Origin: an uncultured Lachnospiraceae bacterium
Lineage (GTDB): Bacteria > Bacillota > Clostridia > Lachnospirales > Lachnospiraceae
Assembly (NCBI GenBank): GCA_905203555.1
Contig: CAJKWK010000060.1
Location: forward strand, 1-17,274
Length of the DNA stretch: 17,274 bases
Reading direction: 5' to 3'
Positions 6,401 through 12,912 of this stretch are shown in pieces; within the stretch, counting starts at the first letter, position 1, and every line of letters starts with the position of its first letter. The notes beneath the pieces are model-generated. The model was not told where the DNA came from. It made no database searches and saw only the letters and a program-made list of their open reading frames with translations. The translations under genes were made by a program, and so were the position numbers.

Positions 6401-9203
6401 TGATGTAGATGCGAAAGTATTCTACAACGCAAAGGCTTATACAAATGTGGATGCTCTGAAAAATCTGGGCGCAAACGTTTATGAGGAAAGTGCGTACCTT
6501 GCTGCGAAGAATGGAATTACCTTGAACAATGGAGAATATGTAGGTATCAGACTGGATCGTATCCATGAAATTATGTCTATCACAAAGAACCTTACAGGCG
6601 GAGATCAGCTGACTCTGGAAGTGGGACAGAATGAATACGAATTTAGCGCTTATGAAAGCGGAGCAGTCAACGCTCGTTATGTTCGTCTGATCAACCGTAC
6701 CGAGAATCCGGTAACTTTTGATCTGAAGGAATTCTCTCTTGCTTCAAAAGAATTTTATCCGAATACTTTCCTGAGCAACGATTCGAATTTTTCAATTTAC
6801 GATCAGGCAAATAATCCGGCGTCCATGCTTTTTGATGGTGACTGGACAACACAGGTAATCTTCAACGGAAGCCAGACAGAGGGGCGTCATTTTGTATATG
6901 ACCTTGGTCAGGAGATCTCCATTGAAAAACTGAAAGTTGTCTGCCGTGACAGCGAGCATGATTTCCCGCGTCATGGTTTGATTTCGGTTTCTTCTGATAA
7001 AAATACATGGACACCTCTGATGGAACTTGGAAATCAGACAGAGGACAATCCGGGCGAGGCTCAGGATAAAGATGAAATCGGATATGTACTGCCGAATCAT
7101 GAAATTTCCTATAATACAAAGGAAGTAGCTCTGGAACAGGCAGTAACCGGACGTTATATTAAATTTGAAATAACCCGTACAAAATCAGGAAGCGATAAAT
7201 GGGTTCGTTTCCAGGAATTTATTATTAACGATGGAAAACATGTGCCGATGGTAAATGACCCGACTTTTGAATCTGATGCGGAAGAAACAAAGAACGGTCG
7301 GTTTGCTTATCTTACGGACGGAGATCTTACGACGGCATTTATTCCGTCTAAAGATACCGGAAAACTTACTTATCATGTGTCAGAAAAGAATCAGCAGAAT
7401 GCTGTGAAGATCGTTCAGGCAGCGAACCCGATCAGCAATGCACAGGTAAAAGCGCGTGTTCTGAATGCGAACGGCACGGAAGAGACAGTGCTCCTTGGAA
7501 CGTTATCTCAGACAGTCAATGAATTTGTACTGCCAACAGATGTTGTTTTATTGGATGTGATCATTGAGTGGAGCGACGTGACTCCGATCTTAAACGAAAT
7601 GATCCTCAGTGTAAATACAGAGGCAGAAGTTGGAGATAAAGGCGCTTTACAGAATCTGCTGGATCAACCGGAAGATACGTCAAAGTGGACGGCTTCTTCC
7701 AAAGCAGCTTATGATCAGGCAATCGCGAATGCGTCAAAAGTAAATGAGAGTGCTCGTGTGACACAGGAAACAGTAGATGCTGCTGTGAAAGCCATCGAAA
7801 CAGCGATTGAGAGCAAAGAGATTAAAGGTGACGTTCGTCTGCTTCAGGAAAAACTGGATGGACAGATGACGGATGAGAAACTTTATACGGTTTCTTCCTG
7901 GAGAAAATATCAGGAAGTGATCGGAAAACTTACCGCAGCAGTAAATGATGCGGATAATACATCTGAAGCGGAAGTTACCGCACTTCTTGCAGATTACGAA
8001 GCGGCGCTTAATGGTCTGTCCTATTCTCCGTTAAAAGCGGAAGAAGCAGAGCTGGTGCTGGAAGATGAAAAGGTATTTATGACTTCGGTTACAAAACCGG
8101 AAGAAACATATACGGACGCTTCGTGGAAGACTTATACTGATAAAGTTTCAGAATTGGAAAACACTCTTGAAGCAGATCAGACTGCAAAAGTAAACCCAAC
8201 GGAATTCCAGAAAAAACTGGATGCGGTAAAAGAAGCGAAGGCTGGACTTGTATCAATCGTAAACCTTGTGCCGCTGCTGAAAGAATTTGAGCAGACAGAT
8301 GGCAAACTTTACGTAGAATCAACGTTCGAAGCGTACAAGGAAGCGGTGGACGCAGGAAAAGAAGCCAAAGTAAACGGTACGACAGAGTCTGTTGAGGCTG
8401 CTGTAAAAGCAATCGAGGAAGCAAAAGAAGGACTTGTTCTTCTGGGCAATCCGGAAAGCGTACAGAATTTCCTCAAGGAATTAAAGGCGCTGAAAGCGGA
8501 AAATTATACGAAAGAAAGCTACAAGGCATTGACGGATGCGATTGCGAAAGTTGAAGAACTGGGAGATCTAAGCAAACTTTCTCAGGAGCAGTTGGATCAG
8601 GCGGCTGGACTGCTGTTGTCAGCAAAGAAAGGACTTGTATCTGTAGAGGCTTTGAATCAGGCGGCTGCAAGAGCGGAGGCGGTTGATGAAACACTGTATA
8701 CCAAAGACAGTTATCAGGCGCTGAAGGAAACGTTAAAACCTGTAGAACAGCTGAGAAACAATGGTACAGCGGATCAGATTCAGGCGGCGGTAAATGCTAT
8801 CGATCAGGCGATCCGTAACCTGAAGGTTCGGGTTTCCGCGGACTATGTAAAAGGCTATATGGATGGTATCAGATTTAATGATAAAGAAAAAGATTACACA
8901 AAAGATTCTTATCAGGCATACAAAAATGCTTATGACCGTCTGGTTGCTTTGTCAAAAGATCTAGAGAATACTTCAAAAGAAGAGTTCCTTGCAGCGGTGG
9001 AGGCTTTTGAAACAGCGGAAAAGAATCTGAAAAAAGTAGAAAATAAGAAAGAACAGGAAGCGGCAAATGATGCAGAAACGCAGAAGGGTTTTGCAAAGAC
9101 GGGAGATACCGCTTCTGTGGCAGGCTGGAGTGTTTTATTGCTCTTTGCAGCGGCAGCTATGATAGTTCTTGGTAAAAAGATGAAAAAAGAAGAGGAAATC
9201 TGA
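3450..9203 (+). CDS. Secreted, wall-anchored GH84 beta-N-acetylglucosaminidase with discoidin-like modules and FIVAR repeats
   Basis: The protein has 1917 residues and an AGGAGGG ribosome site. Order: signal peptide (1-24, VFA|A); acidic linker (about 33-85); GH20b-like N-domain (about 92-235); GH84 barrel from RGFIEGYYG (238-246) with the catalytic pair D353-D354 in FGVLGDDVGG and substrate residues NWPVND (N451, D456) and TNPM (N486), as in Clostridium perfringens NagJ; helical region (about 540-690); discoidin/CBM32-like modules (about 702-840, 850-990 and 1110-1260); about seven FIVAR repeats (about 1395-1865); a tail with FAKTGD (1881-1886), a membrane helix and KK charges. GH84 enzymes remove beta-linked GlcNAc by substrate-assisted catalysis, here probably from mucin or host glycans outside the cell. 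Relatives are often annotated hyaluronidase, but exo-GlcNAcase activity is the safer call. The sorting motif has Ala where Pro is usual. Confidence 0.93.
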   Translation: MKRLKTFLVAMLLMFSLSATEVFAAAAPAVNPTETDDVTVSSENGNSEQLLEEFSETETSVPEEILPEEADPGDEIAAEAAEFMVQNVNAQYEIYPTPQKAVYGAEGFIIRPEVNVVFDSSVDEATRAHLNDVLAMKEKSVTVSEERVTGKTNILVGINGSGEYAETYIKEHYTVDESLFAHYGSYFFDTTQNEIVILGRNTDAAFYGITTLKAIFNQIDGSRIGHLTMEDYADVNIRGFIEGYYGMPWTNEDRMELMRFGGDIKMTSYIFAPKNDPYHKEKWREEYPADELARLKEMVDVGNATKCRFVWTAHPFMGGFDPNNAEQEIQTLINKFEHLYNDAGVRQFGVLGDDVGGLSRTIVVDMMQKVGEWAESKGDVYDVVFCPAGYNHSWQGDYSELNSYDKDFPENVQIFWTGEAVCQPIEQKTLDHFRDQNAVNGKRRAPLFWLNWPVNDINHSRMIMGHATKLLQTNINTNDLAGAVTNPMQESEPSKVAIFQLADYAWNVESFNGRQCWEDSFKYIEPNAADEMYTLAKHMSNPEPNGHGLVMPESEELAPKLDELRTALEAGTATEAQIDAIIAEFETIIAACDGFEAKSRNEELKEDLAPFIASMRDLCEAGVNFLQAKKTLDAQDSLGAFNFYTAGQEKLKASEKHTKPMLSGGTEAVDPGSTALIPFVKKMDSLLSGPMSEFIAGGEDKMLKITASSSFNSFYAGNINNIIDGNNQTHAWYGGYEAAGQYYQVNFSIPQTVYGIHILNGAANDGKARDTFGTGKIMYQQSGSEEWKQLGDVYADYPERVDVSEIELENVVAVRYECHAAGSESKWPSMREFSVSIQPEDASAFTKEVIHIPDVWAAGDAEKAKMVDGDLSTSVHFQVRNNNSYGGMKDHYQTGDYCGVKLSQPITLGKIDILQGLNDGHGDYFKKAKLQYSMDGTTWTDLPGAENLTERHVVFDASNQNIKAQYVRLIATEGGATWIAIREFDVDAKVFYNAKAYTNVDALKNLGANVYEESAYLAAKNGITLNNGEYVGIRLDRIHEIMSITKNLTGGDQLTLEVGQNEYEFSAYESGAVNARYVRLINRTENPVTFDLKEFSLASKEFYPNTFLSNDSNFSIYDQANNPASMLFDGDWTTQVIFNGSQTEGRHFVYDLGQEISIEKLKVVCRDSEHDFPRHGLISVSSDKNTWTPLMELGNQTEDNPGEAQDKDEIGYVLPNHEISYNTKEVALEQAVTGRYIKFEITRTKSGSDKWVRFQEFIINDGKHVPMVNDPTFESDAEETKNGRFAYLTDGDLTTAFIPSKDTGKLTYHVSEKNQQNAVKIVQAANPISNAQVKARVLNANGTEETVLLGTLSQTVNEFVLPTDVVLLDVIIEWSDVTPILNEMILSVNTEAEVGDKGALQNLLDQPEDTSKWTASSKAAYDQAIANASKVNESARVTQETVDAAVKAIETAIESKEIKGDVRLLQEKLDGQMTDEKLYTVSSWRKYQEVIGKLTAAVNDADNTSEAEVTALLADYEAALNGLSYSPLKAEEAELVLEDEKVFMTSVTKPEETYTDASWKTYTDKVSELENTLEADQTAKVNPTEFQKKLDAVKEAKAGLVSIVNLVPLLKEFEQTDGKLYVESTFEAYKEAVDAGKEAKVNGTTESVEAAVKAIEEAKEGLVLLGNPESVQNFLKELKALKAENYTKESYKALTDAIAKVEELGDLSKLSQEQLDQAAGLLLSAKKGLVSVEALNQAAARAEAVDETLYTKDSYQALKETLKPVEQLRNNGTADQIQAAVNAIDQAIRNLKVRVSADYVKGYMDGIRFNDKEKDYTKDSYQAYKNAYDRLVALSKDLENTSKEEFLAAVEAFETAEKNLKKVENKKEQEAANDAETQKGFAKTGDTASVAGWSVLLLFAAAAMIVLGKKMKKEEEI

Positions 9204-9230
9204 GTATTGTTAAGATAGCACTTTTTCTCG

Positions 9231-9263
9231 AAGAGGCGGACTGTTAGACAGTTCGCCTCTTTG
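9231..9263 (+). terminator. Hairpin terminator after the GH84 gene
   Basis: A 14-bp stem (9231-9244 with 9248-9261, one G-T pair) closes on a 3-base loop 27 bases after the stop codon. The T-run is very short (CTCTTTGC), so termination may be leaky, but the stem is strong and GC-rich. Confidence 0.65.
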
Positions 9264-9358
9264 CAATTTAAGGCGCCATAATTGCATAGAACAAAGTGCC
9301 CCTCTGTTTGAATGGACCGGATCTGACGGTTCAAAATCTTTAATTGGAGGAAGGAAAT

Positions 9359-10183
9359 ATGAACGAGCAAATTTCAAGATTCGAACAACACCTTATAACA
9401 GAAGAAAAAAGCAGAGCCACGATGGAAAAGTATCTGCACGATGTGCGTTGCTTTGCGGAATTTTTAGCTGAAAGGGCAATTAGCAAAGAGGAAACTATTT
9501 CATATAAGGAATATTTGACGCAGCAGTACGCTCCGGCCAGCGTCAACTCTATGCTGGTGGCACTCAACTGCTTTCTGCGGTTTGTCGGGCGGGCGGACTG
9601 CTGTGTCAAGCAGCTCAAAATCCAACGGCAGATGTTTTGCGGGGAAGAAAAGGAGCTGACCCAAGCCGAATACCAGCGGCTGGTAAAGGCTGCCGGGGAC
9701 TCGCAGCTCTCTTTTATCCTGCAAACGATTTGCGGCACCGGGATTCGGATCAGCGAACTACAATCTATCACCGTGGAGGCCGTCACGATCGGGAAAGCGG
9801 TGGTGAACTGCAAAAATAAGGCGCGGGTCATTTTTATCCCCACGCCTTTGCAAAAAATCCTGAAGGAATATATTAAAAAAAACGGCCTCAAAGCCGGGTC
9901 GGTGTTTGTCAGCCAGAACGGAAAACCGCTTGACCGCAGCAGCGTTTGGAGACAGATGAAACGCCTGTGCAAAAAAGCAAATGTGCCGCCGGAAAAGGTG
10001 TATCCCCACAACCTGCGGAACTTGTTTGCGCGGATATTTTACCGCATAAAAAAAGATATTGTGCGCCTTGCCGATATACTCGGTCATAGCAGTATCAATA
10101 CCACGAGAATTTATACGTTGGAGACAGGACAACAGCATTTAAGCGATTTGACACAGGTACAGCGGCTTATCCTGCTCACATAA
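9359..10183 (+). CDS. Tyrosine recombinase, candidate DNA invertase of the adjacent switch
   Basis: The protein has 274 residues. Residues about 1-75 are a SAM-like core-binding domain and about 95-274 the catalytic domain. All six catalytic residues are seen: R130 (GTGIRISEL), K154, H217 and R220 (PHNLRN), H243 (LGHSSINTT) and Y252 (RIYT). The ATG at 9359 is chosen over an in-frame TTG at 9344 because that TTG runs into the AGGAGG that serves the ATG. The small size, the absence of an excisionase or other transfer genes, and a recombination-like site overlapping the stop codon point to a local invertase rather than a phage or ICE integrase; this is inference. It is richer in GC than its neighbours, suggesting separate ancestry. 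XerC/D-like resolution is the alternative role. Confidence 0.9.
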   Translation: MNEQISRFEQHLITEEKSRATMEKYLHDVRCFAEFLAERAISKEETISYKEYLTQQYAPASVNSMLVALNCFLRFVGRADCCVKQLKIQRQMFCGEEKELTQAEYQRLVKAAGDSQLSFILQTICGTGIRISELQSITVEAVTIGKAVVNCKNKARVIFIPTPLQKILKEYIKKNGLKAGSVFVSQNGKPLDRSSVWRQMKRLCKKANVPPEKVYPHNLRNLFARIFYRIKKDIVRLADILGHSSINTTRIYTLETGQQHLSDLTQVQRLILLT

Positions 10184-10197
10184 TGTAGACTATGTTG
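10178..10197 (+). repeat. Left inverted recombination site of the putative invertible segment
   Basis: This 20-bp site matches the reverse complement of 10425-10444 at 19 of 20 positions. It has the layout of a tyrosine-recombinase core: two arms around the 6-bp TGTAGA (10184-10189). The recombinase stop codon (10181-10183) lies in the left arm, outside the crossover, so the protein end is unchanged by inversion. Confidence 0.75.
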
Positions 10198-10244
10198 TAG
10201 CTTATAGTATCAAAGAGGCGAAATATAGCCACTATCTTTACGGG

Positions 10245-10273
10245 ATTATAGCATAGTCCGTTCGTGATTGCAA
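10245..10273 (-). promoter_or_regulatory. Strong promoter inside the invertible segment, facing left in this assembly
   Basis: On the minus strand, TTGCAA (10273-10268), a 17-base spacer and a perfect TATAAT (10250-10245) with a TGC extended -10. The predicted start is near 10238. In this orientation the RNA would run antisense into the recombinase 3' end. If inverted, its -10 would fall near 10372-10377, reading toward the surface-protein gene. Confidence 0.75.
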
Positions 10274-10306
10274 CCATTTATCTGGAAAATCTAAAAAATG
10301 CAAAAG

Positions 10307-10350
10307 CAGATAAGCCGGAAAGCCCTTTCGTTTTCCCGGCTTATTTTCTG
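10307..10350. terminator. Terminator inside the invertible segment
   Basis: ATAAGCCGG (10310-10318) and CCGGCTTAT (10336-10344) form a 9-bp stem followed by a T-rich tract. The complementary strand also has a T-rich tract beyond the stem, so it may work both ways. Here it would stop read-through from the recombinase; after inversion it would sit upstream of the promoter as an insulator. Confidence 0.7.
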
Positions 10351-10371
10351 ATACCCTTTTTCTCTTTTTTC

Positions 10372-10395
10372 GGCTGGTAAATCAAAATATCAGCC
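10372..10395. repeat. Short inverted repeat within the invertible segment
   Basis: GGCTGGTA (10372-10379) pairs with TATCAGCC (10388-10395), one G-T pair, around an 8-base AT-rich loop. No T-run follows on either strand. It could be a regulator site or a chance stem. Confidence 0.35.
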
Positions 10396-10419
10396 CTTAT
10401 CTCCGCAAATCAGAGGAAA

Positions 10420-10451
10420 CCCGTCAACATAATCTACATTATGTTGACGGG
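10420..10451. repeat. Right recombination site within a perfect 32-bp dyad
   Basis: CCCGTCAACATAAT (10420-10433) and ATTATGTTGACGGG (10438-10451) are perfect inverted copies around CTAC. As a recombinase site it reads as arms CAACATAA and TTATGTTG around the core TCTACA (10433-10438). The left site carries a less symmetric version, inverted. This is the strongest palindrome in the window. Confidence 0.8.
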
Positions 10452-10754
10452 CCATATATGCGGGATTATACAAAGTGAATTTAGGACGATTCTTACGGCA
10501 CGGAACGTCAACATAAGCTGGGTAAGATCATCTGGCTTCTTTGTGCTGTCTAAAACTAAAAAGAAAGTGTGGATTATTATATGGTAAGCAATGCACCACC
10601 GCATATAGCTGATAGATGCGTTTGAAAGGTGACAAAATATTATTTTCTGTCCTGACGGACGCAATAAACCCTTTGCAACGCCGGAATAGGCGAAACAATA
10701 TATACTGGTCGCACACCGGAAAATGTGTAGGAAAAAGGAAAGGATGATTTTGAC
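10452..10754 (+). promoter_or_regulatory. Long leader of the surface-protein gene
   Basis: There is no gene on either strand over 303 bases. A half-site CGTCAACATAA (10506-10516) repeats the left arm of the right recombination site. Further on there are consecutive small stems: GTCC/GGAC (about 10650-10661), CGCC/GGCG (about 10679-10692), CTGGT/ACCGG (10705-10719) and CACA/TGTG (about 10713-10728). A weak TTGCAA-18-AATATA pair (10673-10702) might give low constitutive expression. The ribosome site AGGA (10741-10744) is 10 bases before the ATG. No known riboswitch class could be assigned by eye. Confidence 0.45.
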
Positions 10755-12791
10755 ATGAAACGAACAAAACAAAGAAAACTGCTGGCAATTTTGCTGGCGA
10801 TTATAATGGTAATGATGACGATGCTCCCTACCGTGGTTTTTGCTGAGGGGAACGAACTGACTGCTGGGGAAAATCTTGAACTAAAAAATCTGTATGTAGG
10901 TGGTGTCGCACTAATCGAAAACGGAAACTTGACTTCAAATACGATTCAAGGCGTAAGCTACTTAGATAAAACCTTGTATTTGGAAAATGCAGAAATTAGT
11001 GGCAGTTATTCATTTGAAGCTACTCCTGATAAAATCAAAACGGCAGCAATTTATGCCGATGGACCTTTAACTCTTTCTTTGTCAGGCAATAATCTCATTG
11101 GGAGCAGTTCTGATGCAGGGCTGAACTTCTCGGTTTATTCCACAGAAGAATTAACGCTTACCGGAACGGGAAACCTTTCTGTCAGCGGGGTTAGTACTGC
11201 TTTTTCAGCCAAAGCTATTTTTGTAGAAAACACAGGAAAACTGGATATAAATAGTAGTAGTGAAGGATTGAACGCAAGGGAGGGTAATATTTCTCTCCAG
11301 AATAGTTCGGTGACTATTCTAACAACGGCTACCAGTTGGGGAACGGCTATCACTACAGCATCCGGAAATTTTTCTATGAAAAGCGGTTCTCTTACTATTG
11401 ATATGCCAAGGGGGAATAGCGGTTATTATACCTACGGTTTATATATAAACGGTGAAGTGACGATATCAGGCGGAACAGCAGACATTGAAGCACAGCAAGA
11501 TAGTATTTATTGCAAGGGCGATTGCACAATCATCTCTGGGAGCATTACGGTTCCTAATGGCATCCGAGCGCAATCCGGCGGAACTTTGACCATAAAAAAT
11601 GGGGCAGTAGCGGTAGGTGGAAGAGGGCTTGAAGGCATAAATGGCGTTTATCTTCTTGGCGGCAACATCCTATTTTCGGGAAATAAAGTTTTTTCGAACA
11701 ATGTAATATTTGTTGATGATATAAATCTTGAATTAGGAGAATCAACAGAAAGACTGAACTTAGAAGGAGCAGCATTTGTTCTCAATAAGTTAAGTAATAT
11801 ATCATATCAGCTATGGTGTATAAAAGATTCTTATGAGGATGCATCTAAGCGGATAGCCTTTATTGACAGTGTGCCGACAGAAGGACAAATTTCATTTTTT
11901 ACCGGGAAAAGTGGAAAAAATACTTACGTTCCGGGGTGTACTGCTGACATGAGAGGAGGAAGTATACCAGTTGATGCCCAGATTACAGTAAAAAACTTTT
12001 CATCTCCTACCAAAGCTGGCTACATCTTCGGCGGCTGGTACGACAACGAGTCTTTCACCGGCGAAGCAGTAACTACGCCGGAAGCAGGCAAAACCTACTA
12101 CGCAAAGTGGACTAAAAAATCCGACCAGTCCATTTCCTATGGAAACGATGAAGTGGCGAAGCACATCAATGACGACGCATTCACCAACGAGCTCACAAAG
12201 ACTACGGTAGACGGTGCAATTACTTATACCAGCAGCAATCCGGCTGTAGCTACTGTAAATGAGACAACAGGCGAAGTAACCATTGTTGGCGCTGGCAGCG
12301 CAACCATTACCGCTATCGCTGCGGAAACAGACACCCACAAGGAAGCGATTGCTGCCTATACCCTGACTGTGACGGATCACAGCTTCACCAACTATGTATC
12401 CAACAAAGATGCTACCTGCACAGAGGACGGTACTAAAACCGCTGCCTGCGACCATGGCTGCGGAGAAACGGATACGATTGAAGATGCCGGTTCCGCTAAA
12501 GGACACAGCTTTGGCGAATGGGAAATTGTAAATTCTCCCACCTGTACCACTGACGGCAGCAAATCTATTCACTGCAAAAACTGTGATGTTACAAAGGACA
12601 GCACTATAATTCCGGCAACCGGCACTGGCGGTGATAACGATAGGCCGTCTAAACCGGATACAGACGCTCCTCAGACCGGAGACAACCGCAATATGATACT
12701 GTGGATAGCTCTGCTTGTCGTTTCTGCTGCGGGCATAGGCACAACCTTGGTGATTTTCAAGAAACGGGGCGCACACGCAAAAACACGATGA
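10755..12791 (+). CDS. Secreted beta-helix/carbohydrate-binding-type surface protein with PQTGD wall anchor
   Basis: The protein has 678 residues. Order: signal peptide (1-30, VVFA|EG); a repetitive Gly/Ser/Asn-rich region (about 35-390) resembling the parallel beta-helix of DUF4353/Cthe_2159-type carbohydrate-binding proteins; an InlB/Listeria-Bacteroides repeat (about 415-452, FGGWYDN...YYAKW); a Big_2 Ig-like domain (about 455-545, SSNPAVATVNETTGEVTIVG); two tandem Cys-containing HSF...CT.DG...C..C repeats (about 546-626); and a sorting tail APQTGD (638-643), membrane helix and basic end. It is probably displayed on the wall by a sortase as an adhesin or glycan binder. The ligand is unknown. 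It sits downstream of the invertible promoter, which points away in this assembly, so it is probably OFF here. The coding DNA changes from about 30% to above 50% GC near 12000, suggesting a mosaic. Confidence 0.85.
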   Translation: MKRTKQRKLLAILLAIIMVMMTMLPTVVFAEGNELTAGENLELKNLYVGGVALIENGNLTSNTIQGVSYLDKTLYLENAEISGSYSFEATPDKIKTAAIYADGPLTLSLSGNNLIGSSSDAGLNFSVYSTEELTLTGTGNLSVSGVSTAFSAKAIFVENTGKLDINSSSEGLNAREGNISLQNSSVTILTTATSWGTAITTASGNFSMKSGSLTIDMPRGNSGYYTYGLYINGEVTISGGTADIEAQQDSIYCKGDCTIISGSITVPNGIRAQSGGTLTIKNGAVAVGGRGLEGINGVYLLGGNILFSGNKVFSNNVIFVDDINLELGESTERLNLEGAAFVLNKLSNISYQLWCIKDSYEDASKRIAFIDSVPTEGQISFFTGKSGKNTYVPGCTADMRGGSIPVDAQITVKNFSSPTKAGYIFGGWYDNESFTGEAVTTPEAGKTYYAKWTKKSDQSISYGNDEVAKHINDDAFTNELTKTTVDGAITYTSSNPAVATVNETTGEVTIVGAGSATITAIAAETDTHKEAIAAYTLTVTDHSFTNYVSNKDATCTEDGTKTAACDHGCGETDTIEDAGSAKGHSFGEWEIVNSPTCTTDGSKSIHCKNCDVTKDSTIIPATGTGGDNDRPSKPDTDAPQTGDNRNMILWIALLVVSAAGIGTTLVIFKKRGAHAKTR

Positions 12792-12817
12792 GCCGCCTGA
12801 TTGATTTAACCGGTCAG

Positions 12818-12840
12818 CGGTAGAGATGCCCTCTGCCGCC
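12818..12840. terminator. Hairpin after the surface-protein gene
   Basis: GCGGTAGAG (12818-12826) pairs with CTCTGCCGC (12832-12840), one wobble, around a 5-base loop. It lies 26 bases after the stop codon between convergent genes. No T-run follows, so termination is likely only by position. Confidence 0.45.
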
Positions 12841-12897
12841 CTATAAGGCAATGTCATGATGCCGGGGTCAAAACATAGTATTCTCGTCGTTTATATG

Positions 12898-12912
12898 AAT
12901 GCAAGGTGCATT
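12898..12912. terminator. Small palindrome at the end of the AraC-type gene
   Basis: AATGCA and TGCATT flank AGG and overlap the minus-strand stop codon. On the minus strand an AT-rich but not T-run sequence follows. It is a possible weak terminator of the regulator gene. Confidence 0.3.

Larger units (their letters stand above)
10198..10424. mobile_element. Putative invertible promoter segment (phase-variation switch)
   Basis: This 227-bp non-coding stretch lies between the two inverted sites. It holds a strong leftward promoter (10245-10273) and a GC-rich terminator (10307-10350). The crossover cores are TGTAGA on the left and TCTACA on the right, reverse complements of each other; this is what a tyrosine recombinase needs to invert rather than delete. 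As shown, the promoter faces the recombinase gene; after inversion it would face the surface-protein gene. The layout matches known invertible promoters of gut bacteria. Inversion itself has not been shown here. Confidence 0.72.

Noticed and set aside
9359..10183. Integrase of an ICE or prophage
   Set aside because: No excisionase, relaxase, phage or tRNA attachment site is nearby; the inverted sites fit local inversion better.
10268..10297. Rightward promoter inside the invertible segment (TTGCAA-18-TAAAAA)
   Set aside because: Both boxes are weak (4/6). The TTGCAA is palindromic and is better used by the leftward promoter, and the terminator at 10307-10350 would block it.
10581..10625. Fourteen-codon leader ORF upstream of the surface gene
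   Set aside because: No convincing ribosome site and no attenuator-like structure linked to it.
10640..10730. c-di-GMP (GEMM) riboswitch, suggested by GGACGCAA
   Set aside because: The other conserved GEMM elements and tetraloop/receptor order are not seen; structure alone is not enough.
12000..12857. 285-codon open frame on the minus strand
   Set aside because: It lies over the well-supported surface-protein gene, has no recognisable domain, and reflects the higher GC of that part.
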